The position numbers and the translations under genes were made by a program. The notes under the pieces were generated by a model. The model did not search any database, was not told the DNA's origin, and saw only the letters and a program-made list of their open reading frames with translations. This document shows positions 27,984 to 38,000 of a stretch of 64,000 nt of DNA, piece by piece (position 1 is the stretch's first letter; the number at the start of each line of letters is the position of its first letter). Location: assembly GCF_008274695.1 (NCBI RefSeq), contig NZ_VTOU01000001.1:1081146-1145145 (forward strand), in the 5' to 3' direction. This DNA comes from Sphingomonas montanisoli (GTDB lineage Bacteria; Pseudomonadota; Alphaproteobacteria; Sphingomonadales; Sphingomonadaceae).

Positions 27984-28988
27984 GTGAAGGTTCCGTTTGT
28001 TCACGGACCGGGAGACCTGCGCCTCGACGAGATCGACGCGCCCGTCGCCGGGCCCGACGATGTCGTCGTCCGCATCGCGCGTGCCGGTATCTGTGGCAGC
28101 GATATCGGCTATGTCGCGATGGGTGGCGTCGCGGGGCCATCCGATCGCCCCGTTCCGTTGGGCCATGAACTCGCAGGCACGATCGCGCAGGTTGGAGAAG
28201 CGGTCGAAGGATTCGCGGTTGGCCAGCGCGTGATCGTCAATCCGACGACGAACCTGATCGGCAATGGCGGCCCGGAAGGTGGCTTTGCCGAGCATCTGCT
28301 CGTGCGCGGCGTTGCCGACCAAGCCGGAGCGCTGTTGCCGATACCCGATCATGTCGCGTTCGAGGACGCCGCCCTGGTCGAGCCGCTCGCTGTCGGCGCG
28401 CATGCGGCCAACCGCTCGGGCGCGGGCAAGGGCGATCGCGTCGCGGTCTTCGGCGCCGGGCCGATCGGGCTGGCGACGATCATCAACCTGAAGCGTAACG
28501 GCGTCGACCATATCGTCTCGATCGACCTGTCGGCCTTTCGCCGCGAGCGTGCCCTGGTGCTGGGCGCCGACGCCGTGATCGATCCGCGCGCGGAGGACGT
28601 CGCCGACGCACTCAAGCGTCTGCACGGAACCGCGCAAAGCTGGTTCGGCGAGATGGCCGCGACGAGCCGCTATATCGAGGCTTCGGGCGCGCCAGTGATC
28701 GGCGACATCTTGGCGATGGCCGCGCCGGGCGCGGGGCTATGCGTGGTTTCGGTGCAGAAGAAGCCGGTCCAGATCGATTTTCAGCAACTCCTCGCGCGCG
28801 AACTGACGATCACCACCGCCTGCGCTTATGGTGATGAGTTCGCGCAGATGCTCGATCTGGTCGGCTCCGGCGCGGTCGATGTCGGTCCGATGGTCAGCCA
28901 CCGCTTTCAAGGCGGCGATTTTCTGGCGGCGTTCGCGATCGCCTCCGATCCCGAACGGGCCGCCAAGGTGCTGGTCGAATATTCATAA
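27984..28988 (+). CDS. Zinc-binding medium-chain alcohol dehydrogenase
   Basis: A 334-residue medium-chain dehydrogenase. Catalytic-zinc ligands are Cys37 in GICGSD, His61-Glu62 in PLGHELAG and Glu in ALVEPLAVG. The Rossmann motif is VAVFGAGPIGLATI. The four-cysteine lobe that holds the structural zinc in many relatives is absent; that region reads NPTTNLIGNGGPEGGF. Start is GTG 27984 behind AGGAGAGG; the ATG five bases earlier is out of frame. It probably oxidises a secondary alcohol with NAD(P). First gene of a six-gene operon under likely AraC control. Confidence 0.9.
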   Translation: MKVPFVHGPGDLRLDEIDAPVAGPDDVVVRIARAGICGSDIGYVAMGGVAGPSDRPVPLGHELAGTIAQVGEAVEGFAVGQRVIVNPTTNLIGNGGPEGGFAEHLLVRGVADQAGALLPIPDHVAFEDAALVEPLAVGAHAANRSGAGKGDRVAVFGAGPIGLATIINLKRNGVDHIVSIDLSAFRRERALVLGADAVIDPRAEDVADALKRLHGTAQSWFGEMAATSRYIEASGAPVIGDILAMAAPGAGLCVVSVQKKPVQIDFQQLLARELTITTACAYGDEFAQMLDLVGSGAVDVGPMVSHRFQGGDFLAAFAIASDPERAAKVLVEYS

Positions 28989-29009
28989 GATCAAGGGGAG
29001 GAAGCCACC

Positions 29010-29750
29010 ATGGAACATGAGGGCGCACGGGTTCTGATTACCGGCGGCACCAGCGGCATCGGCGCTGCGATCGCCGCGGCCTATGCCGCCGACGGCGCGA
29101 GCGTGACGATCACGGGCACGCGCGGTGGGCCCGCCGATTATGACGAGGATCTGTCGGCCTATCGCTACCTCCAACTCGCCAGCATGGAGGATGCCGCCGC
29201 GATCGATACGGTGGCGGCCACGGTCGGCGAAGTCGATATCCTCATCAACAATGCCGGCATGAGCATGATGGCGGTGGGCCTCGACGAGTGGGAGCCGGAC
29301 GTCTTCGCGCGCGCCGTGAACATGCACCTGGTCGGGGCATATCGCCTCTCGCATGCGCTCAAGGACCGGCTGGGCGCGAGCAAGCGGCGCGGCGGCGGGG
29401 TCATCACCGGCATCGGATCGATGTCGTCGTTGTTCGGGATCGAGGCTGTGCCCGGTTATGGCGCGGGCAAGACCGGCCTGCTGGGCCTGACCCGCGCGAT
29501 GGCGGTCGCCTGGGGCCGCCACAATATTCGCGCCAACGTGCTCGCACTCGGCATGATCGAGACGCGGATGACCAAGCCCGCGCTCGATTATCCCGGCTTT
29601 GCGGAGCCGTTCGTCGCGCGCACCCCGCTGGGCCGCATCGGCCAGGCCGAGGATTGCGCGGGGCCGGCGCTGTTCCTGAGCAGCGCGGCGGCCTCCTTCA
29701 TTACCGGACAGACCCTCGCCGTCGACGGCGGCTTTTCCATTCAGGGGTGA
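29010..29750 (+). CDS. SDR family oxidoreductase
   Basis: A classical 246-residue short-chain dehydrogenase. The cofactor loop is TGGTSGIGAAIAAAYA, the family NNAG motif appears in LINNAGMS, and the catalytic Ser and Tyr-x3-Lys come from GIGSMSSLFG and YGAGKTGL. The C-terminus has the usual AVDGGFSIQG ending. An AGGGGAGG ribosome site precedes the ATG, 21 bases after the alcohol-dehydrogenase gene. With that enzyme it could form consecutive oxidation and reduction steps on one hydroxylated or ketone substrate. Confidence 0.92.
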   Translation: MEHEGARVLITGGTSGIGAAIAAAYAADGASVTITGTRGGPADYDEDLSAYRYLQLASMEDAAAIDTVAATVGEVDILINNAGMSMMAVGLDEWEPDVFARAVNMHLVGAYRLSHALKDRLGASKRRGGGVITGIGSMSSLFGIEAVPGYGAGKTGLLGLTRAMAVAWGRHNIRANVLALGMIETRMTKPALDYPGFAEPFVARTPLGRIGQAEDCAGPALFLSSAAASFITGQTLAVDGGFSIQG

Positions 29751-29755
29751 TCGAC

Positions 29756-30295
29756 ATGGCAAAAACACCGACTTTGGCGGACATGGGCGGGATCATGCAG
29801 ATCGCGTTCGTGCCGCAGGATTTCGATGGCGCGATCCAGCATTGGCTGAACAAGGGCGCCGGCCCCTTCTTCATCCTGCAGGACAATCAGGCCGAATGGA
29901 CCGCGGCTTATGGGGTCGAGAAGGACATCGTCCTCGACATCGCACTCGGCAATTGGGGCGAGATGCAGATCGAGATCATCCGGCAGAAGAACCCCGGAAA
30001 ATCGATCTACAGCGACTGGTTCGACGCCGGGAAGGACGGCGTCCACCACACCTGCATCGTCGTCGACGACATGGCCGCCGCGCGTGCGCTGGCGGCGGAG
30101 AAAGGATATGACGTGGTCCACGAAGGTCGGCATTTCGGTCCCGAATGGATCTATGTCGACACCAAGGGCGGCGACGGCACCCTGCTGGAAATCCTGTGCA
30201 TGCCCGGCGGCAATCCCGGCCTCGCCGCGATGACGCGCGAGGCTGCGCGCGACTGGGACGGCAGCGATCCCATCCGCATCCTCACCCTCGGCTGA
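29756..30295 (+). CDS. VOC (glyoxalase/extradiol-dioxygenase fold) protein
   Basis: A 179-residue protein with two beta-alpha-beta-beta-beta modules (MQIAFVPQDFDGAIQHWLNKGAG, and HHTCIVVDDMAAARALAAEKG). Candidate metal ligands are His in VHHTCIV and Glu in TLLEIL. The first metal position of typical members is a Gln here. The layout resembles glyoxalase_4/methylmalonyl-CoA-epimerase-like proteins, so isomerase, lyase or binding functions are all possible. It starts five bases after the SDR stop, with the same TGATCGACATGGC junction as in the amidohydrolase/COQ4-like pair. Confidence 0.85.
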   Translation: MAKTPTLADMGGIMQIAFVPQDFDGAIQHWLNKGAGPFFILQDNQAEWTAAYGVEKDIVLDIALGNWGEMQIEIIRQKNPGKSIYSDWFDAGKDGVHHTCIVVDDMAAARALAAEKGYDVVHEGRHFGPEWIYVDTKGGDGTLLEILCMPGGNPGLAAMTREAARDWDGSDPIRILTLG

Positions 30296-30309
30296 CACGG
30301 AGAATAACT

Positions 30310-31569
30310 ATGGACGTCGTCCGGGATCTCGTCGCCAAGCGACCCGATATGTGGAGCCTGCAAATTGCTCGCGAGGGTCAGCGTTTCCAGATCAACGATT
30401 TCATCCACTGCGTGCCTTCGGTTTCCAACGTGTATCTGATCAAGACGACCGAGGGCGACATTCAGATCAATGCCGGCATGGGCTTCGAGGCACCGACAAT
30501 CGCGAAGGAACTCGCCCCCGTCCGGTCAGGCCCCCTGCCCTATCTGATCCTGACGCAGGGGCATGTCGATCATGTCGGCGGCGTCGCGCAGCTTCGCCAG
30601 CCCGAGACGAAGGTGATCGCGCAGAAGAACAATGGCGACTGCCAGGCCGATGATCAGCGGATCAAGACGGTCCGCAATATCCAGTCGTCGACCTGGTTTC
30701 CCATGCAGACCGCGACGCTGCACGCGCCCGGCACCGCGCCGCTGCAGGACGTGCCGAAGCCCGACATCCTTGTCGACGATCGCCTAGATTTCACGCTGGG
30801 CGGGTTGGATCTCGAACTGCTCTCGGTTCCGGGGGGTGAGACGGTCGACAGCCTCGCCATCCACTTGCCGCAGCATCGCATCGTTTTCACCGGCAATATG
30901 TTCGGGCCACTGTTCCCGCATTTCCCGAACCTCGTCACAATCCGGGGCGATCGTTACCGCTTCGCCGAACCCTATCTGGCGTCATTGCGCCGCGTGCGCG
31001 ATCTCGAACCCGCATTGCTGATCACCGGCCATTTTGAACCGATCGTCGGGCGCGACCTGATCCGCACCTGCCTCGATCGGCTCCACGACGCCGTATCCTA
31101 CGTCCACCAGACCACGCTCGACGGGATGAATGCGGGCAAGGACATCTTCACACTGATGCGCGAGGTGAAGCTGCCCGATCACCTCTATGTCGGTGAAGGC
31201 TACGGCAAGATCAGCTTTGTCGTCCGCACCGTTTGGGAACAATATATGGGCTGGTTCAAGGCCCGCGCGACCAGCGAGATGTATGCGGCGCAACCCGCCG
31301 ATATCTACGCCGATCTGGCGGCACTCGCGGGCGTCGATGCCGTTGTGGCGCTGGGACGGACCAAGTTCGACGCGGGCGATCCGGAGGTGGCGCAACTCCT
31401 CGCCGAAGTCGCGCTGGCCAAGGCGCCGGCCGATCGCAGCGCGCTCGCCCTCTCGCTCGACGCACATCGCGCGCTGCTCGCCCGCACCGATCCGCCCAAT
31501 TTCTGGGAGGCCGGATGGCTGCGCGCGCATGTCGCGAAACTCGAACAGGCAGTTGGAGGCGCAGCGTGA
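30310..31569 (+). CDS. MBL-fold hydrolase with alkyl-sulfatase-type dimerisation domain
   Basis: The 419-residue protein has an MBL domain at about 30-245 with TQGHVDHVGG, where alkyl sulfatases have HxHxDH, so the first metal His is Gln. Another motif is LLITGHFEP. The helical region at about 255-410 (GKDIFTLMREVKLPDHL, then DPPNFWEAGWL) resembles the alkyl-sulfatase dimerisation domain. The C-terminal sterol-carrier-like domain of full SDS hydrolases is missing. No signal peptide is seen, so it should act in the cytoplasm. It overlaps the sulfotransferase gene by four bases. A sulfate-ester or related ester hydrolase is likely but not certain. Confidence 0.85.
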   Translation: MDVVRDLVAKRPDMWSLQIAREGQRFQINDFIHCVPSVSNVYLIKTTEGDIQINAGMGFEAPTIAKELAPVRSGPLPYLILTQGHVDHVGGVAQLRQPETKVIAQKNNGDCQADDQRIKTVRNIQSSTWFPMQTATLHAPGTAPLQDVPKPDILVDDRLDFTLGGLDLELLSVPGGETVDSLAIHLPQHRIVFTGNMFGPLFPHFPNLVTIRGDRYRFAEPYLASLRRVRDLEPALLITGHFEPIVGRDLIRTCLDRLHDAVSYVHQTTLDGMNAGKDIFTLMREVKLPDHLYVGEGYGKISFVVRTVWEQYMGWFKARATSEMYAAQPADIYADLAALAGVDAVVALGRTKFDAGDPEVAQLLAEVALAKAPADRSALALSLDAHRALLARTDPPNFWEAGWLRAHVAKLEQAVGGAA

Positions 31570-32822
31570 GCAACAAGATCGAGATCACCGACCTGCTGAA
31601 CCCGGTCTTGTCCGACGCGGTGAAGGGCGGGCTCGCCTACGCCGCCGCCAATCCGATCGAGCTGTCGGTCGAAGCTATCCTCGGCAAGGCGCGCAAGGAT
31701 ACCGGCCTCACCGATTTCGGCCCGGACGATTTCCGGCCCCGGCTAACGCGCCTGGTCGACGAATGGAACGGCGATACGCGGATGACCGCGCTCAATCGCA
31801 TGATCCTGTTCGACGTCGCCAGCCGTCATGCCGCCAATCGCCTGCTGATCCAGGACTATCTGAAGAAACATCCGGACGTGCATGACGAGGTGATCGACCG
31901 CCCGATCATCGTCGTTGGCCTGCCCCGATCGGGCACGACCCACCTGCTCAACCTGCTCGCCGCCGACAGCCGCCTGCGATCGCTGCCAATGTGGGAGGGT
32001 AACGAGCCGCTGCCCAATCCGCTGAAGCCCATCGGCCCGGATGGGATCGATCCGCGCTACACCCGCGCGGTCGCCGAACATGAGGCGGCGATGGCATCCT
32101 CCCCGCTGACCGCCGCGATGCACCTCGTCGGGCCGGACGATTTCGATGAGGATCTGTTCCTCATGTGCCCCGACTTCGCGACCTATTTCTGGGAATGGAT
32201 GTCGCGCGTGCCGAAGTGGCGCGATTTCCACACATCGACCGACCAGACGTCACACTACGAATATCAGCGCACGGTCCTGAAGATTCTCCAGCACAAGAGG
32301 GGGCCGACCCGCTGGGTCAACAAATGCCCGCAGCATCTGGAGCAGTTGCCGGTGCTCAAGAAGGTCTATCCCGACGCGATCGTGGTGATGACCTATCGCG
32401 ACCCCGTCGACGCGATCCAGTCGGCGGCGACGATGATGACCTATGCCGAACGTGCCCGTTACCCCGATATCGATGCCCGCTGGGTATTCGACTATTGGGC
32501 GGACCGCGTCGAGCAACTGCTGCGCGCCAGCGTGCAGGATCGCGATGTCTGGCCCGAGGCGCAGCGCGTCGATGTGCCCTTCGAGGCGCTGATGAAGGAC
32601 GAGATGTCGTTCGTGCACGCCGTCCAGCGCAAGGCGGGGCTGCCTTTATCGGACAAGGCCGATGCCGAAATCCGCCACTTCGTCGATACGCACCCCCGCG
32701 GGAAACATGGCCAGGTCAGCTATAATATCGAGCGTGATTTCGGCGCGTCGCGCGATGAACTGCGCAAGCGCTTCGCCTTCTACTTCGACGCTTACGGGCC
32801 CGTTGCCCCCCCGCTTGCGTAA
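31566..32822 (+). CDS. Sulfotransferase family protein
   Basis: The 418-residue protein starts at GTG 31566 and overlaps the MBL gene. The 5'-phosphosulfate loop is VVGLPRSGTTHLLNLL at about 115-130. The conserved later motif for the 3'-phosphate of PAPS is TYRDPVDAIQS. Members transfer a sulfonate group from PAPS to hydroxyls of small molecules or glycans. No membrane anchor or signal is present, so a cytoplasmic small-molecule acceptor is likely. Being paired with an alkyl-sulfatase-like hydrolase is unusual and suggests the pathway handles a sulfated intermediate. Confidence 0.9.
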   Translation: MSNKIEITDLLNPVLSDAVKGGLAYAAANPIELSVEAILGKARKDTGLTDFGPDDFRPRLTRLVDEWNGDTRMTALNRMILFDVASRHAANRLLIQDYLKKHPDVHDEVIDRPIIVVGLPRSGTTHLLNLLAADSRLRSLPMWEGNEPLPNPLKPIGPDGIDPRYTRAVAEHEAAMASSPLTAAMHLVGPDDFDEDLFLMCPDFATYFWEWMSRVPKWRDFHTSTDQTSHYEYQRTVLKILQHKRGPTRWVNKCPQHLEQLPVLKKVYPDAIVVMTYRDPVDAIQSAATMMTYAERARYPDIDARWVFDYWADRVEQLLRASVQDRDVWPEAQRVDVPFEALMKDEMSFVHAVQRKAGLPLSDKADAEIRHFVDTHPRGKHGQVSYNIERDFGASRDELRKRFAFYFDAYGPVAPPLA

Positions 32823-32890
32823 GAGCATGATGTCGTTCCGCGCGCCGGCCGTCGATCGACAGCCGGCGCCGACGTTATGGGGAGATGGCG

Positions 32891-33520
32891 ATGCCCTACG
32901 GCTTTCTCGAGACCGCGATCACGCCCAGCGTTCGCGAGGTTCAGGCGGGCATGGGCGTCGACAAGCATTGGATGGACTTCGCGGGCGACCGCGCCTTCGA
33001 TGCCTTTTCCGATCGCGAGGCGGCGTTCATCGCCGATCGCGATAGTTTCTACATCGCCACGGTGTCCGAAACGGGCTGGCCCTATGTCCAGCATCGGGGC
33101 GGCCCAAAGGGCTTCGTGCGGCTGATCGACAGCCGCACCCTCGCCTTCGCCGACTATGCCGGCAACCGCCAATATATCAGCACCGGCAATCTGCGCGCCA
33201 GCGACCGGGCGTGCCTGTTCCTGATGGACTATCCGCGCCGCGCGCGGCTCAAGATCTACGTGCATATCGACGTGCTCGATGTTCACGCCGATCCCGACCT
33301 GACCCGCGACGTGACCGTCCCCGGCTATCGCGCGCGGATCGAGCGCATCTACCGGCTGCATCTCCAGTCCTTCGACTGGAACTGCCCGCAGCACATCACG
33401 CCACGCTTTACCGAGGCGGAGATCGCCACCGCGGTCGAGCCGCTTCGCGAGACCGTCGCCCGACTCGAAGCGCAGGTCGCGGACTTGCAGACCCGCCTTG
33501 CCGAGGCTCGTTCGATCTAG
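32891..33520 (+). CDS. Pyridoxamine-5'-phosphate-oxidase-fold flavin-binding protein
   Basis: A 209-residue protein with the split-barrel core (AFIADRDSFYIATVSETGWPYVQHRGG, TLAFADYAGN, RACLFLMDY). A short coiled-coil tail follows (LRETVARLEAQVADLQTRL). Relatives bind FMN, heme or F420 and serve as small redox enzymes. ATG 32891 is preferred because GGGAGA sits six bases before it but directly abuts ATG 32885. It is 68 bases after the sulfotransferase gene and probably closes the operon. Reaction unknown. Confidence 0.85.
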   Translation: MPYGFLETAITPSVREVQAGMGVDKHWMDFAGDRAFDAFSDREAAFIADRDSFYIATVSETGWPYVQHRGGPKGFVRLIDSRTLAFADYAGNRQYISTGNLRASDRACLFLMDYPRRARLKIYVHIDVLDVHADPDLTRDVTVPGYRARIERIYRLHLQSFDWNCPQHITPRFTEAEIATAVEPLRETVARLEAQVADLQTRLAEARSI

Positions 33521-33669
33521 TCTTTTTGGCCCGACGCCTCATCTGCCATGGCCCGTTCGCGTTTTCACCGTCATAGACGCCGTCAGGCTTCGACCGATCC
33601 GAGCGGGGAACTTCGCCCGCCTCGATCTATTCGTGCCGTGGGTTTTACACGCGGGGAGACGACAGGAAC

Positions 33670-34599
33670 ATGGCGACCGGACTGATCGCGCTGCTCGACG
33701 ACGTGGCCGGGATCGCGAAGCTGGCTGCGGCCTCGCTCGACGATGTCGCGGGCGCTGCAGGCAAGGCTGGTGCAAAGGCGGCGGGCGTCGTGGTCGACGA
33801 TACCGCCGTGACTCCAAGCTATGTCGTCGGCTTGACGCCCGAACGCGAGTTGCCGATCATCTGGAAGATCGCGCTCGGCTCGGCACGCAACAAGCTTCTC
33901 CTGCTGCTGCCCGCCGCGCTTCTGCTCAGCGCCTTCGCGCCCTGGGCCATCACGCCGATCCTGATGCTGGGCGGCCTGTACCTTTGCTTCGAAGGTGCAG
34001 AAAAGGTCTGGGAAGCGGTTTCTGGAGCCTCGCACGAAACCGAGGCAGCGCCCGTTACCGATCCGGTCGCGCTGGAAAAGGAACGTGTGTCTGGCGCGAT
34101 CCGTACAGACCTTATCCTGTCGGCGGAAATCATGGCGATCGCGCTCGCCGAGGTCGGCAATCTTCCCCTGCTGACGCAGGCGATCGCGCTCGCCGCCGTC
34201 GGCCTGGCGATCACTGTCGTGGTCTATGGCGTGGTCGGTATCCTGGTGAAGATGGACGATATCGGCCTGCATCTCGCGCGCCGGGCCGAGCCGCTGCGCA
34301 GCATCGGCGATGGGCTGGTCCGGATGATGCCTGTCGTGTTCCGCATCATCGCGACGGTGGGCACGGCGGCGATGATCTGGGTGGGCGGCGGGATTATCGT
34401 CCACGGCCTCGAACAGCTCGGATGGCCCCAGCCGGCCCATATGATAGAGGCGCTGGCCGGAACAGCAGCCAGCCTGTCGAGCGCCGGATCGGCCGTCATC
34501 CACTGGGTCGTGACAGCCACTGCTTCGGGCATATTGGGTCTCGTGGCCGGTATCGCCTTGGCCGGCATCGTCCACATGATCGCCAAAGCGCGCCACTAA
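33670..34599 (+). CDS. DUF808 (YedI-like) inner-membrane protein
   Basis: A 309-residue membrane protein with the characteristic N-terminus (TGLIALLDDVAGIAKLAAASLDDV, then VDDTAVTPSYVVGL). About five to seven hydrophobic segments lie from residue 75 onward. This matches the DUF808/YedI family of conserved inner-membrane proteins of unknown biochemical function. AGGA lies close before the ATG. About 150 bases of non-coding sequence separate it from the preceding operon, so it is probably a single transcription unit. Confidence 0.9.
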   Translation: MATGLIALLDDVAGIAKLAAASLDDVAGAAGKAGAKAAGVVVDDTAVTPSYVVGLTPERELPIIWKIALGSARNKLLLLLPAALLLSAFAPWAITPILMLGGLYLCFEGAEKVWEAVSGASHETEAAPVTDPVALEKERVSGAIRTDLILSAEIMAIALAEVGNLPLLTQAIALAAVGLAITVVVYGVVGILVKMDDIGLHLARRAEPLRSIGDGLVRMMPVVFRIIATVGTAAMIWVGGGIIVHGLEQLGWPQPAHMIEALAGTAASLSSAGSAVIHWVVTATASGILGLVAGIALAGIVHMIAKARH

Positions 34600-34679
34600 T
34601 CGCGCGCTGCGCCCAACTTTAGTCGGACGCTCCGGCAAAGGCAGAGAAGCCGTTAACCTGATGCGCGCTTAGCTTAAGC

Positions 34680-35099
34680 GTGCTCAACCGACTTCGCTCC
34701 TTCCATGCCGACGCGCTCGACGCCACAGGCACCATCGATGCCCTCGTCCGGAGCGGCCGGCCGGCCATCGCCGTCCTCTCCAGCGCGCGATTGCGGCTGA
34801 TGGTAACGAGCCGCAACCGGCTCACCTTTCTGGAGACAGACGTCTATCCGGCGTTGCTCAAGGACCGCAACGATCCGGCAGTAATGGCCCTGCGCGACGA
34901 TGCACGGCAGCGGATGAGCGACGCGGCAGGGCATATCGCCCGGTGGAACGCCCCCGAGATCGAGCGCCATTGGGACGAATATCTCCAGGCGGCCGGTCGG
35001 ATCCGCTTCCACGTCCGCCAGCGGATCCAGAGCGAAATCTCCGTCCTCTATCCGCTGCTCAGCGCGCTGGACCGCGAACAGCAGGCCCGCGCGGCTTAG
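34680..35099 (+). CDS. Helical hypothetical protein, possibly hemerythrin-like
   Basis: A 139-residue, mostly helical protein from GTG 34680. The pattern RLTFLETDVYPALLKDR, with His residues at HADALDATG, AGHIARWN, ERHWDEY and RFHVRQRI, could suit a four-helix bundle. A canonical hemerythrin HHxxE set is not evident. It has no signal peptide or membrane segment. Its stop codon overlaps that of the convergent tamB gene. Family assignment is weak; treat as hypothetical. Confidence 0.65.
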   Translation: MLNRLRSFHADALDATGTIDALVRSGRPAIAVLSSARLRLMVTSRNRLTFLETDVYPALLKDRNDPAVMALRDDARQRMSDAAGHIARWNAPEIERHWDEYLQAAGRIRFHVRQRIQSEISVLYPLLSALDREQQARAA

Positions 35100-38000
35100 T
35101 AATCCTTCGAATAGCGCAGGCCGACATTCGATCCACCGAACGAGCCGGTCTGGCTGAGGATGCTCAGCGCCTTGGACAAGGCGATCTCGATCTGCGTGGC
35201 GGTGAAGCCGCGCGCGTCGGTGATGATCTCCACATAGATATCGTTCGAGATATATTGCCCGGCGGCCAGCGCGGTGCCGCGACCGGCGGTCTTGTCCGCG
35301 CCCAGCACGCGCAGCCGATCGATCCCCGACGCCGAGCGCAACTTGCCGAGCGGATTGAGCCCGCCGCCCGATCCGCGCAGCGAATTGAGTGCGGCGGCGA
35401 GCTGGATCGCCTGGGTCGGCGACAATGATGTCACCGAGCTTCCGAACAGCAGGCGCGACAGCACCTCATCCTGCGGCAGATTGGGCGTCGACGTGAAGGT
35501 CACCTGCGGGTTCATCGCGCGGCCGCCGATATTGATCGTCGCCGTGACCCCCTCGACCGTCGTATCGGCCGAAAGATCGAGCTGGGGATCGGCGATCTGT
35601 CCGCCCTGGAAGCGGACCTCGCCATCCTCATCCAGATCGAAGCGGCGGCCGGCGAAACTGTAGGTGCCGCGCACGACCTTCAGCGCGCCGGTGACGCGTG
35701 GGTCGGTGGCCGTGCCGCCGACGCGCAGGTCCGTCGCCCATTCGGCCTCCAGCCCCATGCCGCTGACGAACAACTTGTTGTCGGCGCGGATGCGGATGTC
35801 GAGCTTCCAGTTGCTCGGAACACCGCCATCCGGCGCTGCGCCCGGTTTCACCGGCTGGTCGGTACGGCGGCGGATGCCGGTCAGTTCGGGTACCTCGGCG
35901 GCACCCTGCCGGATGATCTGGTAGCGCGCTTCGGGAATCGTCAGATCGCCCTTGATCAGCGCGCCGGCAGCCTTGCTGTTGGTGATCGCGATCGTGCCCG
36001 ACACAGTGGCGCCCAGCGCATCGCTGCGCGCGAGCTGTGCACGGCGGAGTTCCGCCTTCAGGTCAATCGGGAAGCCGCTCGCCGCATCGAGGCCGATCGT
36101 GCCGCTGGCGCTCACCGTGCCGCTGCCCGCCTTGCCGGTCAGCTTCGTGAGGATCAGCGACGACTGTGTGAAGCGCCCATCGACCGTGAGATCGCTGATC
36201 ACCGTGCCGTAGCTGTCATTCTGGTAACGCAGCGCATTGGCGCGCACCACGCCGGTCAGGGTCGGCCGGTCGAGCCGCCCACCGAAATCCGCACCGACCG
36301 CAACGGGCCCGCTGACGGTCTGCCCGCCGATGCCCGTCAGCGTCCACAGCACCTCGGCAGGGCCATTATACCGGATGCCTCCGGATAGCGGCGCTGCGAA
36401 CAGGCGATCGGACAGGGTCGCGCCCTCACCCAACGGCGCGAGCCGCGCCTGCATCCGTCCGACGATGCCACCTCCGCGCCGGATCAGCGCGCGCAGTTCG
36501 CCACCACCATCGCCGAGCGTGCCAAGCAGCGCGATATCGACCGGGGTCGATACGACATAAGCCGCTGTGCGGGTGAAGCGCGCGATATCCAAACGCGCGC
36601 GAACCGACGGCACCGTAGCCCCGGCAAGCTGACTATAGTCGATCGTGCCCGTCGCCCGGCCGCCCAGCCCGAGGCCGGGCATGAAGGCTTGCGCGATCGA
36701 CACGTCCATATTGGCGAGCCGCGCCTTGAGCGTGGTCGCGCGCCCATAGGTGCCGCTCAGGTCGACCTTGCCCTGCGGGACCACCAATGTCGTCGGCTGG
36801 AGCGTCCAATCGCTGCCCGTCCTGGTTATGACGGCGGGAGCGGCGAGCGAGAAGGCAATGCCGTTGGCGCGCCCCTTTGCATTGGCCACGATCCGTTCTG
36901 GGGCCAGCGATGCCTGCATCCGCACGTCGAACGGCACGCCGCTGCGTCCATCCGCCACCAGCGCGATCGTGCCACGCCCCTTGTCATAAGCCACGCGCCC
37001 CTGCGCACGGTTGAGGATCGTCTCGCCCTGGCGCACGTCCTGCAACGCGAAGCGACCGGTGACCGACGGGCCGGCGGAAGCAAGGACCGCGCTGGCGCTG
37101 ATCTTGCCTGCGCCGATCGTGATCGGAACCGTGCCGGGAATCCGCGCGGCATTGGCGCTGACGTCGAGGTCGGCGCGCTGATCCGCACCAGCGGCGGAGA
37201 GGCGCGCGGTGCCGTTGATCCCCGATCCGGCAAGCGTGAGCATACCCGCGAACGGGCCCGCCGAAGTCTGGGTGAGACGTCCGCTCGCATCGATTCCGGC
37301 GAAGGTCGCCTTGCGGATGTCGATCGCCAACGGTCCGCGCCCGCTTCGCACGATCAGGTCGGCGGCGAGGGGACCATAAGCCGTCTGCCCGGTCGCGCGC
37401 ACCGCATAGCCCGCCGGCACGCCGCGCAGTTCGGCCCGGAGATCGCGCAGGTCGACACCAAGCCCCGGTCGCGCGGCGCGAAGCCGGACCAGCGGGCGTT
37501 CGAGCGTGCCCGATGCGGTGACAGCGATAGGGCCGTAGAGTTTCGACATCGCCCGCGCATCGAGCGCGATTCGACCCGTATCGATATTGTAGCTGCCGCG
37601 TCCGCCCGTGATCCTGAACGCCGGAGCGGTCAGCCGCAGACCGGTGAGCGAAGCGGTGCCGTTCTCGTCGAAGCCGAAGCGCGCGGTCGTAACCGCATTG
37701 CCGCCCAGCGTGTCGCGCAGCGTGGCATTGTCGAGGCTGCGGGTGACGAGGCGAACGACGCCCTGAATGCCAAAGCCGCCCTTGGGGCCCGGCACCAGCT
37801 TTGCATCGGTCGTCAGGCTGATCCGACCCAGCCCGTCGATCCGGTAATCGTTGACGCGACCCTTGATCGCGCCGGTATATCGCCCCTTCGCCGGATCGGC
37901 GAGGATCAGCGCGGTCGCGTCGATCTGCGACGATCGCAGGCGCATATTATCTGACATCAGCCGGCCGTCGGACCAGGCGAGGTCGCCGTCGATCGCCAGG

